Of a stretch of 64,000 nucleotides of DNA, positions 43,370-51,983 are shown piece by piece. This DNA comes from DASXUX01 sp036504595 (GTDB lineage Bacteria; Planctomycetota; SZUA-567; H5-PLA8), in assembly GCA_036504595.1 (NCBI GenBank), contig DASXUX010000095.1:186001-250000 (forward strand), in the 5' to 3' direction. Positions within the stretch are counted from its first letter, which is position 1. Each line of letters starts with the position of its first letter. The notes under the pieces are model-generated. The model ran no database searches and had not been told where the DNA came from. It was given only the letters and a program-made list of their open reading frames with translations. Made by a program: the position numbers and the translations under genes.

Positions 43370-43405
43370 CCCCTCTTCCGAGGGAAGGGGGTCGGGGGGT
43401 TAGGT
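43370..43405. repeat. Palindromic element, CCCCTCTTCC / GGGAAGGGG type
   Basis: CCCCTCTTCC (43370-43379) faces GAGGGAAGGGG (43380-43390) and is followed by a G-rich tail GTCGGGGGGTTAGG. The same layout (C/T arm, short loop, G/A arm, G-rich tail) appears at 63221-63276. Confidence 0.5.
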
Positions 43406-43494
43406 TCGCGGTCCTCGCTATTCCCCGTGACTCCCGCCCGCGGAAGCGGTATAGTCTCCCGCATGATTGCCGCCGCATCTTCATCGCGGCCGAC

Positions 43495-43529
43495 GTTCTG
43501 AATTCTGCATTCTGAATTCTGAATTCTTC
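43495..43529. repeat. Seven-base tandem array, unit ATTCTGA
   Basis: Five units (GTTCTGA, ATTCTGC, ATTCTGA, ATTCTGA, ATTCTTC) in strict phase, ending 10 bases before the ATG of the next gene. The short stretch between them holds only a weak ribosome site (CGGAG). Confidence 0.8.
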
Positions 43530-43539
43530 GGAGCTTCCC

Positions 43540-45636
43540 ATGCGCATCTTCCTTCTGCTTTCGCTGCTGGCATCCTGCTGGCTCCTCCCGCCCGGCCGCG
43601 TTCTCGCCGAAACCGGCCTGCCGAAGGAATTCTCCCCGCTCTCCGGCGATCTCGAGAAGCAGATGCAGGAACTGCTCAAAGCCGCCGAAAAATGGCGCGG
43701 CCTGACCTACAAGCAGCCCGTCCCCTGCGGCTCACTGGATCGCGACCGCCTCAAAAAGCAGGTCCTCGACATGTTCAAAGAGGAGCTCCCCGCCGACAAG
43801 ATGAATGCCTTGGAAACGGGCCTTAAGGCATTCGGCCTGATCCCGCAGGATATGAAGCTCGCCACGTATTACCCCGAACTGCTCACCAGCCAGATTGGCG
43901 GCTTCTACGAACCCAAAAAGAAATACCTCGCCCTCATTCAAGGCAAAGAAGGCATGTTCGACAAAGCCACGCGCGACCAGCTCGGCGCCGCCATGGCCGA
44001 CAAAATGGAACAGACCGCCCTCGTTCACGAACTGACGCATGCGCTTCAAGACCAGCACTTCGATTTGCAGAAGTTCATGATCGAAACCCCGCTCGCCGAT
44101 GCCGCCGCCGCGCGCACCGGCCTGGTCGAAGGCGACGCCACCCTGACCATGTACGATTTCGTTCTCGGCATGCGCGTCGAAGACGTGCCCATGCTGGACA
44201 AAATGATGAGTGCCCTCGCCGATGACCCCAAGCAGCTTTTCGCCGCAATGCCCAATATGCCCGGCTCCAAAGAAATGGCCGCCGCGCCCGCGTGGTTTCG
44301 CGACACCCTCCTCTTCAGCTACCTGCAAGGCATGACCTTCTGCGCCAGCGTCAAACACCTCGGCGGCCAGAAGCTGCTCGACTACGCCTTCGCCAAAGAC
44401 CCGCCGCGCTCCACCGAACAAATTCTCCATCCCGAAAAATGGCACTCCCAGCGCGACGACCCCGTCGTCATCGAATTCCCCGATCTGGCCCAGGAACTCC
44501 CCGGCTACAAACGGGTCTCCGAAGGCCAGCTCGGCGAACTGTCCATCCGCACACTGCTCCGCGAAGCCGTGAAGGACGATAAGAAAGCCGCGACCGCCGC
44601 CGCCGGCTGGGGTGGCGATCAGTTCGCCGTTTACCAGAAGGACAACAACGCCGTTTTGCTCTGGATCACCGAATGGGACAGCAACCAGGACTGCAAGGAA
44701 TTCAAGGAAGCCGCCGGCACCCTCGGCCAGGACTGGACCATCGACAATTGCCGTCCCAGCCGCGTCGTCGTCATTCGCGGCAAACTTCAAGCTCCCGAAC
44801 TTGAAGCCGTAAAGACCAAACTCGCCGCCGCCAAAGCCCAAGTCCCCGACAACAAAGCCATCGACCTCGCCTCCCTCGGGATTAAAGGCCAGCCCGCCGA
44901 GAAGCAGCCCGAAGTCGCCGGCGGCAACATGCAGAAGTCGATTGAGGAACTTCTCAACGGCAAGGACGGCGGCCTCGACCTCGCCAAGCTCATGAAGGAT
45001 CCGAACATCCAGAAGATGGCCGAAGGGATGCTCAAGGGCAACAAAGACGATGGCGGCCTCGATCTTGGCGCTCTGATGCAAAACCCGATGGTCCAGGAAA
45101 TGGCCAAGAACATGCTCAGCCAGGAGCGCCCCAAAGGTCAGCTCAGCGATGATGGGCGCACCTACACCAACGCGCAGATCGGCATCGAATTCAAACTCCC
45201 CGACGCACAAAACGATTGGCAATTCCAAAAGCAGGCGCCGCCGATGCTCGCCGCTGCCGCCAACAACGAAAAAGAGGGCCTGCAAGTCACACTCGCCGCG
45301 CAACCGATGCCCATGGCCATCGACGTGGCTGAAATGGGCGACATGATGGAAATCGGCTTCAAGATGGCCGTGGAAAATTACAAGAAGATCGAAATCGGCC
45401 CCGGCGAATGGAACGGCAAGAAAGGCTGTAACGCGCAATACGAAGGCACGCTCAACGGAACCCGCATGCGCTTCGTCCAACGCCTCTTTACCGCCGGCTC
45501 AACGATGGTCGTCGTCTCCGCCGTCGTCCCCACCGATAAATGGGACAAGGCGGAAAAGTCCATCAACGCCGTTTTCTCCGGCCTCAAATTCGTCGCTCCC
45601 AAACCCGCCGAAAAGAAGGAGCCCCTCAAAGAATAG
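43540..45636 (+). CDS. Secreted protein with a HEXXH metallopeptidase-like motif
   Basis: A 698-residue exported protein with signal peptide (FLLLSLLASCWLLPP, cleavage near residue 24). The zinc motif is HELTH (163-167) in ALVHELTHALQDQHFD, and a candidate third ligand Glu197 is in GLVEGDATL 30 residues later, as in gluzincin-type peptidases. A region of Ala/Lys-rich helices and low-complexity (about 410-545; KDGGLDLAKLM, NKDDGGLDLGALM) comes next. The last 150 residues form a PsbP/DcrB-like beta domain (IGIEFKLPD to INAVFSGLKF). Secretion and the motif suggest an extracytoplasmic protease or a peptidase-derived binding protein; activity is not proven. A seven-base array precedes the start. 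Confidence 0.8.
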   Translation: MRIFLLLSLLASCWLLPPGRVLAETGLPKEFSPLSGDLEKQMQELLKAAEKWRGLTYKQPVPCGSLDRDRLKKQVLDMFKEELPADKMNALETGLKAFGLIPQDMKLATYYPELLTSQIGGFYEPKKKYLALIQGKEGMFDKATRDQLGAAMADKMEQTALVHELTHALQDQHFDLQKFMIETPLADAAAARTGLVEGDATLTMYDFVLGMRVEDVPMLDKMMSALADDPKQLFAAMPNMPGSKEMAAAPAWFRDTLLFSYLQGMTFCASVKHLGGQKLLDYAFAKDPPRSTEQILHPEKWHSQRDDPVVIEFPDLAQELPGYKRVSEGQLGELSIRTLLREAVKDDKKAATAAAGWGGDQFAVYQKDNNAVLLWITEWDSNQDCKEFKEAAGTLGQDWTIDNCRPSRVVVIRGKLQAPELEAVKTKLAAAKAQVPDNKAIDLASLGIKGQPAEKQPEVAGGNMQKSIEELLNGKDGGLDLAKLMKDPNIQKMAEGMLKGNKDDGGLDLGALMQNPMVQEMAKNMLSQERPKGQLSDDGRTYTNAQIGIEFKLPDAQNDWQFQKQAPPMLAAAANNEKEGLQVTLAAQPMPMAIDVAEMGDMMEIGFKMAVENYKKIEIGPGEWNGKKGCNAQYEGTLNGTRMRFVQRLFTAGSTMVVVSAVVPTDKWDKAEKSINAVFSGLKFVAPKPAEKKEPLKE

Positions 45637-45660
45637 CGCTGGTTGCCACGGACCGTCCGT

Positions 45661-45716
45661 TGTACCGCAGGCCTCCGGCCTGCCCTCCGTTCCGTCGTGC
45701 GGGCGCAACGCCCGCA
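45661..45716. repeat. Dispersed palindrome element, GCAGGC and GCGGGCG hairpins
   Basis: Two hairpins in tandem: GCAGGC (45667-45672)/GCCTGC (45678-45683) and TGCGGGCG (45698-45705)/CGCCCGCA (45709-45716). The block aligns with 34108-34162 in the rpoB-rpoC spacer (same order, same spacing), so it is a second mobile or recombining element. Confidence 0.6.
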
Positions 45717-45781
45717 ATTAAATTTCCGTCATCACATAGGTTTCCTTCCCTTTTTCCTGGTAATTTCCTCGTTGAGGCTTA

Positions 45782-45800
45782 CTGTCGCATAAAGCGACAG
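45782..45800 (+). promoter_or_regulatory. Hairpin in the 5' leader of a small gene
   Basis: Perfect arms CTGTCGC (45782-45788) and GCGACAG (45794-45800) with loop ATAAA, ending three bases before the ribosome site AGGAGGG. It could protect the mRNA or control access of ribosomes. Confidence 0.5.
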
Positions 45801-45819
45801 CATAGGAGGGCTTGCATAA

Positions 45820-46017
45820 ATGTCTTTGTTTAAGAAGATCGCCGAGAAACTCGCGAGCGAATCCGGCGAACTCAAGAAGATCAAAGTCGAAGCCGAAAAA
45901 CGCCGCGCCGCCAAATCCAGCGGCGAACTGCCAAAGGTCTCCGGCGACCCCGTTGACAAGACGATCGCCGCCCTCACCAACCGCGTTCAGCAAGGCAGTG
46001 ACCCAAAGAAACCGTAA
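45820..46017 (+). CDS. Small basic protein of unknown function
   Basis: A 65-residue protein with a charged, helical start (LFKKIAEKLASESGELKKIK) and a Lys/Arg-rich middle (EAEKRRAAKSSG). AGGAGGG lies about ten bases before the ATG, behind a hairpin leader, which suggests a real gene. I do not recognise it, and a helical basic protein of this size could bind nucleic acid or membranes; that is a guess. The stop is followed by an eight-base pyrimidine array. Confidence 0.6.
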   Translation: MSLFKKIAEKLASESGELKKIKVEAEKRRAAKSSGELPKVSGDPVDKTIAALTNRVQQGSDPKKP

Positions 46018-46077
46018 CCTCCTCCCCTCTTCCCCTCTTCCCCTCTTCCCCTTCTCCCCTCCTCCCCTTCTCCTCGT
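46018..46077. repeat. Pyrimidine tandem array, unit CCCCTCTT
   Basis: Three perfect eight-base units CCCCTCTT followed by degenerate CTTCTCCC and CTCC variants. It begins one base after the stop codon of the small gene and ends about 65 bases before the flippase start. The purine strand lies on the minus strand, so triplex or strand-slippage structures are possible. Confidence 0.65.
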
Positions 46078-46140
46078 CACCACGCCCTTCCGTCTCCCGC
46101 ACTACACCTTCCCCGCCCTATCCAGTAAACTCCCTCCCCA

Positions 46141-47478
46141 ATGAACCCCGCCAAAGCGGCTCCCCCAGCCAGCCTCCTCGCCCGCCTGCGCCACAGTACC
46201 GCCGCGCGCGATGGTCTCTACGTCCTCTTCGCGCAAGGTCTGGCCACCGCCATCGCGTTGGGCGTTGATGTCCTCCTCTTCCGCTGGCTCTCCCCGCCGG
46301 AACGCGGCACCCTCACCGCCGCCCTCGGTCTGCGCAACATTCTCCTTTATGTCGCCGACATGGGCCTCGCGCTGACGACCGTCCGAGTTGCCTCCGCCTA
46401 CGTCGCCCAAGGCCAGTCCGCGCAAGCCGACGCCGTTTTCCGCCGAGCCCTCTCGACACGCATCGCCCTTGCGGCAATCGTCATCGCTCTGGCCGCCGCG
46501 CTCTCTCCCCTGCTCTCCGCGTTCCCGCTCGCCGCACCCGCACGCCACGCGCTTATCTGGGCCTCCGCCGCCGCATTGTTTGGAATGACGGCGACCTCCT
46601 GGGGCGTAGACGTCTCCCGCTCCACGCGCCGCTTCGGCCTCTACTTCGCCCATCAATTCATCGAAGCCGCACTCAAAGCCGCTGCCGTCGTTTGCGTGCT
46701 CGTCCTTTTCACCGGTCGCCTCAATTCCGAAGTCGTCCTCTGGGCGATGGCTATCGCCGCAACTGTCGCCGGTCTGGCCAGCATCACCCTTCAGCGCCAG
46801 CCGCTGCTCAAGCGCCAGCCGCTCGATCCCAGCACGCGCGCCGCACTGCATACCGAGATCAGTTCCTTCGGCCGCTACGCTGGAGCCATCGCTTTACTCC
46901 AAACCGTCAGCGCTTTCGTGGAAGTCTTCCTCATCCAGTGGCAGCGCGGATCAACGGACACCGCCGTCTTTGAAGGCGCCCGCCGCCTCGCGTCGGTGCT
47001 CCCGCTCCTCGCCGGAGCGATCGCCACCGTTCTGCTCCCGCGAGCTGCCGCGCTGGAATCGGCAGACGCCTGCAAGGCCTACGTCAAAAAGGCGTTCCCC
47101 GTCACCCTGGCCCTCGCCGTCGTCTCCGCAGGCGCCCTCGCCGCCGCCGCGAGTTTCATTATTCCAATCCTGTGGGGCGATCGATACGCGCAGTCCATCC
47201 CCGCGCTGCGCTGGCTCTGCCTGGCCTACGGCATCTCCATCGTCCTCGATCCGCTGATGCTGGTCCTCTTCCCGCTCAAGCGCCTCGGCCTGCTCCTTAC
47301 GCTCAACGCGCTCAGCTTGGCGCTCTCAATCGGTCTCGGAATTTTCCTGATTCCGCGCCTCGGCCCATTGGGCGCCGCCTGGTCCGTCCTCTGCGTGAAA
47401 GTGACGACGGCAATCGTCTTCTCCGCCGCATTAGCGCTCGCACTCAAGAAAACTCCACCAATGACTAATGACCAATGA
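46141..47478 (+). CDS. Polysaccharide flippase (MOP/Wzx-like)
   Basis: A 445-residue integral membrane protein with about 12 to 14 predicted helices, in the pattern of the oligosaccharide flippase family (start LFAQGLATAIALGVDVLLFRWLSPPERGTLTAAL, a Glu-Arg in the second region, and GGAIATVLLPRAAAL-like AGAIATVLLPRAAALES in the middle). It probably moves lipid-linked glycans across the inner membrane. With the pyruvyl transferase downstream and the GT4 enzyme at 26.6 kb it fits an exopolysaccharide pathway, although the full cluster is not here. The last residues PMTNDQ and the stop are read from a seven-base array. Confidence 0.88.
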   Translation: MNPAKAAPPASLLARLRHSTAARDGLYVLFAQGLATAIALGVDVLLFRWLSPPERGTLTAALGLRNILLYVADMGLALTTVRVASAYVAQGQSAQADAVFRRALSTRIALAAIVIALAAALSPLLSAFPLAAPARHALIWASAAALFGMTATSWGVDVSRSTRRFGLYFAHQFIEAALKAAAVVCVLVLFTGRLNSEVVLWAMAIAATVAGLASITLQRQPLLKRQPLDPSTRAALHTEISSFGRYAGAIALLQTVSAFVEVFLIQWQRGSTDTAVFEGARRLASVLPLLAGAIATVLLPRAAALESADACKAYVKKAFPVTLALAVVSAGALAAAASFIIPILWGDRYAQSIPALRWLCLAYGISIVLDPLMLVLFPLKRLGLLLTLNALSLALSIGLGIFLIPRLGPLGAAWSVLCVKVTTAIVFSAALALALKKTPPMTNDQ

Positions 47479-47501
47479 CTAATGACTAATGACTAATGAC
47501 T
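47460..47501. repeat. Seven-base tandem array, unit AATGACT
   Basis: Six units in strict phase (AATGACT, AATGACC, then four AATGACT). The first two and part of the third are inside the flippase gene. They code its final residues and supply its TGA stop codon. Confidence 0.85.
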
Positions 47502-47584
47502 TACTTGCCCCAATTCGTTCTCCGCGCTAAAAGAAGAGTTGTGACAAAATCGCACCTCTAGACTCATTCTCCCAGGACAACCCC

Positions 47585-48883
47585 ATGAACGTCGTTATCT
47601 CAGGACCCTTCGGTTATGGCTCGCTCGCTGATGAAGCCGTTCTCGCAGGACTACTCAAGCACCTGCCCAGCCCCAAGCACTCCGTGACGGTGCTCTCGGC
47701 CGACTCGCAGCGCACAGAGCAACTTCACGCCGTCAGCGCGGTCGAAGCAGGCGCGCCAACCGCGTTTCTTTCAAACCGAAGTGCCTGGACGGCCATCCAG
47801 AAGGCGCATCTCTTCGTCATCGCCAGCGCCGGTCCCGTGAACGAGCTCGGAAAGTACCCCGCTCGCCTCTGGCTTGCGCACCTTGAACCCGTGCAGATCG
47901 CCGAACCCAAGACCGCGGTCATCGGCATCGGCGCGACGCCCATTCCTATCGCCCAGGACCGCGCCCGCGTCCAGCGCCTGCTGCATCACAACGCCGAAGC
48001 CGTCTCAACCCGCGACGAATCCTCCAAGCGCGCCCTGATGGCCTGCGGACTGGCCGCCAATCGCGTCTCCGTCACCGGCGACCCCACGCTCGCCCTGACG
48101 TGTGCCACTGCATCCGGAAGCGGCACCGCCGCCTTGCCCAGCAGTGCAGTCCCGGCCGGCAACACCCTCGCCGTCATCCTTGCGCAAAGCGTCCCGTCCC
48201 GAACCAGCTTCGATTTCCAGCCCGCCGCGCCTTCGCCCGAACTTCAGGCCTACACCACCGCATTGATCAAGGGTCTGCTTCAGCACGGCGACGCCAAGCT
48301 GCTCATCGTCCACGACGACACCGACCCTTCACGCAAGCAAGCCGAAGAACTTCGAGCGTTTGACTTCGATCGCATCGAACTTCTCGCGCCCGACGAAGCA
48401 TTCGCGGACTTCCTCCAAGAACTCGCCCAGTGCCGCGCCGCCTTCAGCTTCAGCCGGCACGGAATTCTCCTGTCCGGCGTCTGCGGCGTGCCCGCCGTCG
48501 CTTTGAGCGAAGAACCCGGCGCCCCCGAACTGCTCAGCGCTCTCGGCCTTCAGGATTTCGCGGTAGACTTGACTAACCCCGAAGCCGCCATCGCTGTCGT
48601 CGCGCGTCTGGCCGCTGATACTTCGCTCCGCACGACACTGGCCGCTCGCGTCGCCGGTCTGCGCAAGCGCGAAGCCCAAAACGGCCGCATCCTCGAACTT
48701 CTCGTCCCCCGCCGCGTCGCCCGCGAACGCGGCATCCCCAGCGAAGACGACGAAAGCGATGAAGACGAGAGTGGGAAGCCTAAAGGTCCGCCAAAGCCGA
48801 AGAAGATGAGACAAAAAGCATTCAAAGGCAAGAAGCCCGGCGACGCCCCTTCCTTCTCCCCTCACGGGAGACGGCCGAGGTAA
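47585..48883 (+). CDS. Polysaccharide pyruvyl transferase-like protein (CsaB family)
   Basis: A 432-residue protein of the polysaccharide pyruvyl transferase family, which attaches pyruvate ketals to exported glycans and to the wall polymers that bind S-layer homology domains. The N-terminal signature is FGYGSLADEAVLAGLL, and GDPTLAL at about residue 160 and FSRHGILLSG near 290 match the family. The last 60 residues are a separate acidic-then-basic tail (DDESDEDESGKPKG followed by PKPKKMRQKAFKGKKPG) that is not part of the enzyme. It is in the same direction as the flippase, 106 bases behind, with a seven-base array between. Confidence 0.88.
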   Translation: MNVVISGPFGYGSLADEAVLAGLLKHLPSPKHSVTVLSADSQRTEQLHAVSAVEAGAPTAFLSNRSAWTAIQKAHLFVIASAGPVNELGKYPARLWLAHLEPVQIAEPKTAVIGIGATPIPIAQDRARVQRLLHHNAEAVSTRDESSKRALMACGLAANRVSVTGDPTLALTCATASGSGTAALPSSAVPAGNTLAVILAQSVPSRTSFDFQPAAPSPELQAYTTALIKGLLQHGDAKLLIVHDDTDPSRKQAEELRAFDFDRIELLAPDEAFADFLQELAQCRAAFSFSRHGILLSGVCGVPAVALSEEPGAPELLSALGLQDFAVDLTNPEAAIAVVARLAADTSLRTTLAARVAGLRKREAQNGRILELLVPRRVARERGIPSEDDESDEDESGKPKGPPKPKKMRQKAFKGKKPGDAPSFSPHGRRPR

Positions 48884-48925
48884 GCGACGCGACGCGACAT
48901 GCGCATCGCGCGTGTTGTGCCAGCT

Positions 48926-48957
48926 AATCCAAAATCTAAAATCTAAAATCCATAATC
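48926..48957. repeat. Seven-base tandem array, unit AATCTAA
   Basis: About four and a half units (AATCCAA, AATCTAA, AATCTAA, AATCCAT) in strict phase, reaching the stop codon of the lipid kinase gene on the minus strand. It lies between convergent genes. Confidence 0.75.
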
Positions 48958-49858
48958 AGGCGCTGGGAACCAGCACGTGCAGCGCCTTCGGCCGCACGTC
49001 GAACCTGCACGGCGTCTGCCCAAGCGACTCACCGTCCGCACACACCCACTGCGGCTGCTCCGGCGTCTCGATTTCAACAAACGTGCTCGTCAGCGTCGTC
49101 ACCGCTGGGTGAGTCACATGCGTGCCGCGCAGCACGCGCGGCAAAATCCGCATCACCGTGAACCGCGACACTTCATCCACCACGCACAGATGGAAAACGC
49201 CATCATCGAGCTTTGCCTCGGGAGTAATCCGCATCGCCCCGCCATAACAGGGCGCGTTTCCCGTCGCCACCAGCAGCAGACGCCCTTCGCGCTCTCCGAA
49301 GTCTCCCTTCAGTCGCACCAACGGCGCGCGAAAAGAAATCAACACCCGGAGCACGCCGTACAGATACGCCGGCGTCCCTTTCAGCCACAGTCTTCGCGTC
49401 TCGACAAACCGGCTGACTTGCGAATCGAAACCCATCGTGGCAACCGTCAGAAACCGCTTCTCGCCAAACGCGCCCAGATCGACTGCCTTCCGCGCGCCAT
49501 TCAGCAGCACGTCGGCCAGTTTCTCCGGCGAATCCTGTTTACCGAGCCCCAGCACGCTGGCGAAATCGTTGCATCGCCCGCGCGGCAGAATCCCCAGCGC
49601 CGTCTTGCTTCCGTCCAAAGCCGTCGCGATTTCCTGCAGCGTCCCATCCCCACCGCATCCGGCCACAACAGGCACACCCCGCCCCGCCGCCTCGCCCGCC
49701 AGCCGCAACGCATCGCCGCGCCCCGTCGTCAGCGCAATCTCGGCTGCCCGCCCCGCCTTCCGCAGTAGCTCCTTCACGCGCGTCGCCAGTTCCGGCGCCG
49801 CCCGAGCTCCCGATGTCGGATTGGCAATAATCAAACAATCAAAAGGCACTGGCGCCAT
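48956..49858 (-). CDS. Diacylglycerol/lipid kinase family protein
   Basis: A 300-residue DAGK-like enzyme. The nucleotide motif is VVAGCGGDGTLQEIATAL (residues 64-81), with IANPTSGARAA at the N-terminus and GRCNDFASVLGL after it. The C-terminal half has the DG-type beta-sandwich (GFDSQVSRF, KLDDGVFHLCVV). It phosphorylates a lipid (diacylglycerol, sphingosine-like or other long-chain base). The preferred substrate cannot be told. It faces the ether-lipid-type gene at 54 kb only in function. The gene ends in a repeat array. Confidence 0.92.
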   Translation of the reverse strand: MAPVPFDCLIIANPTSGARAAPELATRVKELLRKAGRAAEIALTTGRGDALRLAGEAAGRGVPVVAGCGGDGTLQEIATALDGSKTALGILPRGRCNDFASVLGLGKQDSPEKLADVLLNGARKAVDLGAFGEKRFLTVATMGFDSQVSRFVETRRLWLKGTPAYLYGVLRVLISFRAPLVRLKGDFGEREGRLLLVATGNAPCYGGAMRITPEAKLDDGVFHLCVVDEVSRFTVMRILPRVLRGTHVTHPAVTTLTSTFVEIETPEQPQWVCADGESLGQTPCRFDVRPKALHVLVPSA

Positions 49859-49935
49859 TCACTCCAAACGACGTAAAGCTATCACATTGCGCGTCTGCCA
49901 CCACTCGTTGCCGGCAAAACAAACACCCTAAGAAA

Positions 49936-49970
49936 CTCTGTGCCCTCTGTGTTCTCTGTGCCTCTGTGTT
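49936..49970. repeat. CTCTGTGTT element, 9-9-8-9 units
   Basis: Units CTCTGTGCC, CTCTGTGTT, CTCTGTGC and CTCTGTGTT followed by GAA. The order of unit lengths is the same at 53893-53927 and 58591-58625. It lies in the gap between the lipid kinase and the LarA-like gene. Confidence 0.75.
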
Positions 49971-49996
49971 GAAGTCGTGGTTTCGGCGACTAGAGT

Positions 49997-51604
49997 CTAC
50001 CTGACGTCCCACATCGCAATCGGCGGACTGTGCACCACCGAAACGCTCGCGCCCGACCCCTGCTTGCTCCGCCCCATCTCGATCGCCGCTTCCACGGTCG
50101 CCGCTGTTTCCCAGCCCAGCCGCTGAGCCGCCTCGGTGCTTTGCGGATTGACGATAATGATCTGCCCCGCGTGCTGCGACCCGTGAGCGCCCCAGTTCCA
50201 CATCGAAATCGGATGAAAGCCGTGATAAGCGTTGTGAAAACGGTACAGCTTAATGTAACGCTCGTCGTGAGCCAGCTCGTCCGCCCAGCGCTTGTCCACT
50301 TCGTACGGGTCGCGCGTCTGCTTCAGCTTCTCGAACAGATCGCTGTAACTCGGGTGATGCACCGAATCGAATCTGTTTTCCAGCGAGTGGATCAGGATGA
50401 CCGTTCCGCCCTTTTTCACAATCGGCTGGTTGCGGTAGAAATTAAACATGTAGCCCAACCCCATCGAGTAAACCAGGATGGGGTTCATCACCGAATGCAC
50501 GCTGTACGGCATCACGTACGGAATCGGCAGCACCACAATGTCCGACTGGCCCTGTATCTCAATGAGTTGCTGCCTGTAAAGATTCTCCAGCGTGACCTTG
50601 TGCACCGCTTCGGCCTCGCCCGCCGTCACGCCCGTCACCTGATACGGCGACTTCACCGAGAAGAAAATCTTCCTATTGAACGCCAGCGGCGAGAAATCCA
50701 GGAAATGTTTGTTCAGTCGCGCGCCAACCTTGTCCGCCACTGTCCAGTTCGGCTCAGGCTTCTGCATGTAGGCGAGATACCACGGGAACGAATTCGGGAA
50801 CGTGTCCGTGTTCACCGTGGTTTCGATATGAAAGATCTTGATCTGCTTTTCGACATAGCGCCCGATCCGGTCGATCGCCTGGTGCATCTTGCTGCGCGGC
50901 GGATCGTTGAAGCTCCGCGAGTTCATCTGGTGATCGCAGTTATGATTGGCTCGCACGCAGCGGTACGTCGCCAGTCCCACGCCCACCGACTTGTGCCCGC
51001 CGTTCAGCGCCACCAGATTCAGATTCACATAAATCAGCAGGTCCGACGTCGCCGAACGCTTATGAATCTCGACGATTTCGCCGTGATCCGTGTTGCCCAG
51101 CACCACATTATCGTCTTTGTCTTCAGCGTCGTAATTATAGAGCGTCCGCTTGCGCCAATGAGCGTCAAAAATCTTCGGCCCAACCGTCTCCTCGACCTCC
51201 CAATCGTGCATGTGCCGGTGCAAGCACACCGCCACGACCAGATGCACGTCCGTCACGCCCGCCGCCGCAAGTCGCTCCAGCAAAACTTCGAGCATCACCT
51301 GCCGGCAATCCGGCGGCATCTGCTTCGGCAGCGACAGCGAAATGTCGTCGAACGCAATCGTCACCTTCATCCCGGGCTTCAGATGAGCCTTCAGCGGGTC
51401 CATCCCCAGCGGGTTGTCAATCGCCCGCTCGATTTCGCCTCGAAGTTGCGCCTTCGTGAACCCCGGCAGCGGTGGCCGCGGATAAAGCACCCGCGTCCCC
51501 ACCGGCACCTGCGCATAGACGAACCGCTCGCCATTGGCAAGGAACAGCGGCCGGTCGCCCTTCTCGACGATTTGAACAAGCTTCTCTGAATCGATTGGCT
51601 GCAT
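49997..51604 (-). CDS. LarA-like (DUF2088) protein
   Basis: A 535-residue protein related to nickel-pincer lactate racemase LarA. The N-terminal half contains TIAFDDISLS, VVAVCLHRHMHDWE with a cluster of His, and HGEIVEIHKR. The central part (NLNLVALNGGHKSVG) resembles the LarA core, in which His and Lys residues bind the cofactor and substrate. No larB, larC or larE gene is near, so nickel-pincer cofactor supply would have to come from elsewhere, or the protein may have another role, as many large DUF2088 proteins do. I cannot name the substrate. Confidence 0.8.
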   Translation of the reverse strand: MQPIDSEKLVQIVEKGDRPLFLANGERFVYAQVPVGTRVLYPRPPLPGFTKAQLRGEIERAIDNPLGMDPLKAHLKPGMKVTIAFDDISLSLPKQMPPDCRQVMLEVLLERLAAAGVTDVHLVVAVCLHRHMHDWEVEETVGPKIFDAHWRKRTLYNYDAEDKDDNVVLGNTDHGEIVEIHKRSATSDLLIYVNLNLVALNGGHKSVGVGLATYRCVRANHNCDHQMNSRSFNDPPRSKMHQAIDRIGRYVEKQIKIFHIETTVNTDTFPNSFPWYLAYMQKPEPNWTVADKVGARLNKHFLDFSPLAFNRKIFFSVKSPYQVTGVTAGEAEAVHKVTLENLYRQQLIEIQGQSDIVVLPIPYVMPYSVHSVMNPILVYSMGLGYMFNFYRNQPIVKKGGTVILIHSLENRFDSVHHPSYSDLFEKLKQTRDPYEVDKRWADELAHDERYIKLYRFHNAYHGFHPISMWNWGAHGSQHAGQIIIVNPQSTEAAQRLGWETAATVEAAIEMGRSKQGSGASVSVVHSPPIAMWDVR

Positions 51605-51650
51605 GCGCTGAAGTTATTCGCGCGACGCTAAACGTAAAGCGAAGTTTGTG

Positions 51651-51983
51651 CTACAGGTACTCGACACGTCCTTCGACCTCCGTCGGAAGAAGCGCCTCAT
51701 AAATCAAAATGAGCCCACTGATGATCTGTCCAATGCTGCGTGCATCTATCGCGCAGAACGCGATACCGAAGTGCGTCCCTGTGCCGGCAAGGACCAGCAG
51801 GTCGCAATCATGCGTTACTAGCACGCGATGTTCCGCCGTAGCGAAATGGAGTTGCACGGGATCGTCTGTTCCGAGGAGTTCCTGTTCCTGAGAAGTCGTA
51901 ACGTCAATTCCATACCGACGCAAGGCTTTCGCCACGTCTGGATCGACGTTTTCGTCCAGGTGAAAGCGAATCCGCTCAGCCAT
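51651..51983 (-). CDS. DUF5615-family PIN-like protein, putative toxin
   Basis: A 110-residue protein starting RIRFHLDENVDPDVAKALRRYG, the signature of DUF5615/Mut7-C-type PIN proteins, followed by VLVTHDCDLLVLA, where acidic residues (Asp9, Glu10, Asp at about 59) fit a metal-binding RNase site. Members are commonly paired with DUF433 antitoxin-like partners. The upstream gene is exactly such a DUF433 protein and overlaps this one by eight bases, which supports a two-gene unit. The catalytic role in toxicity has not been shown for this family in general, so the toxin label is an inference. Confidence 0.85.
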   Translation of the reverse strand: MAERIRFHLDENVDPDVAKALRRYGIDVTTSQEQELLGTDDPVQLHFATAEHRVLVTHDCDLLVLAGTGTHFGIAFCAIDARSIGQIISGLILIYEALLPTEVEGRVEYL

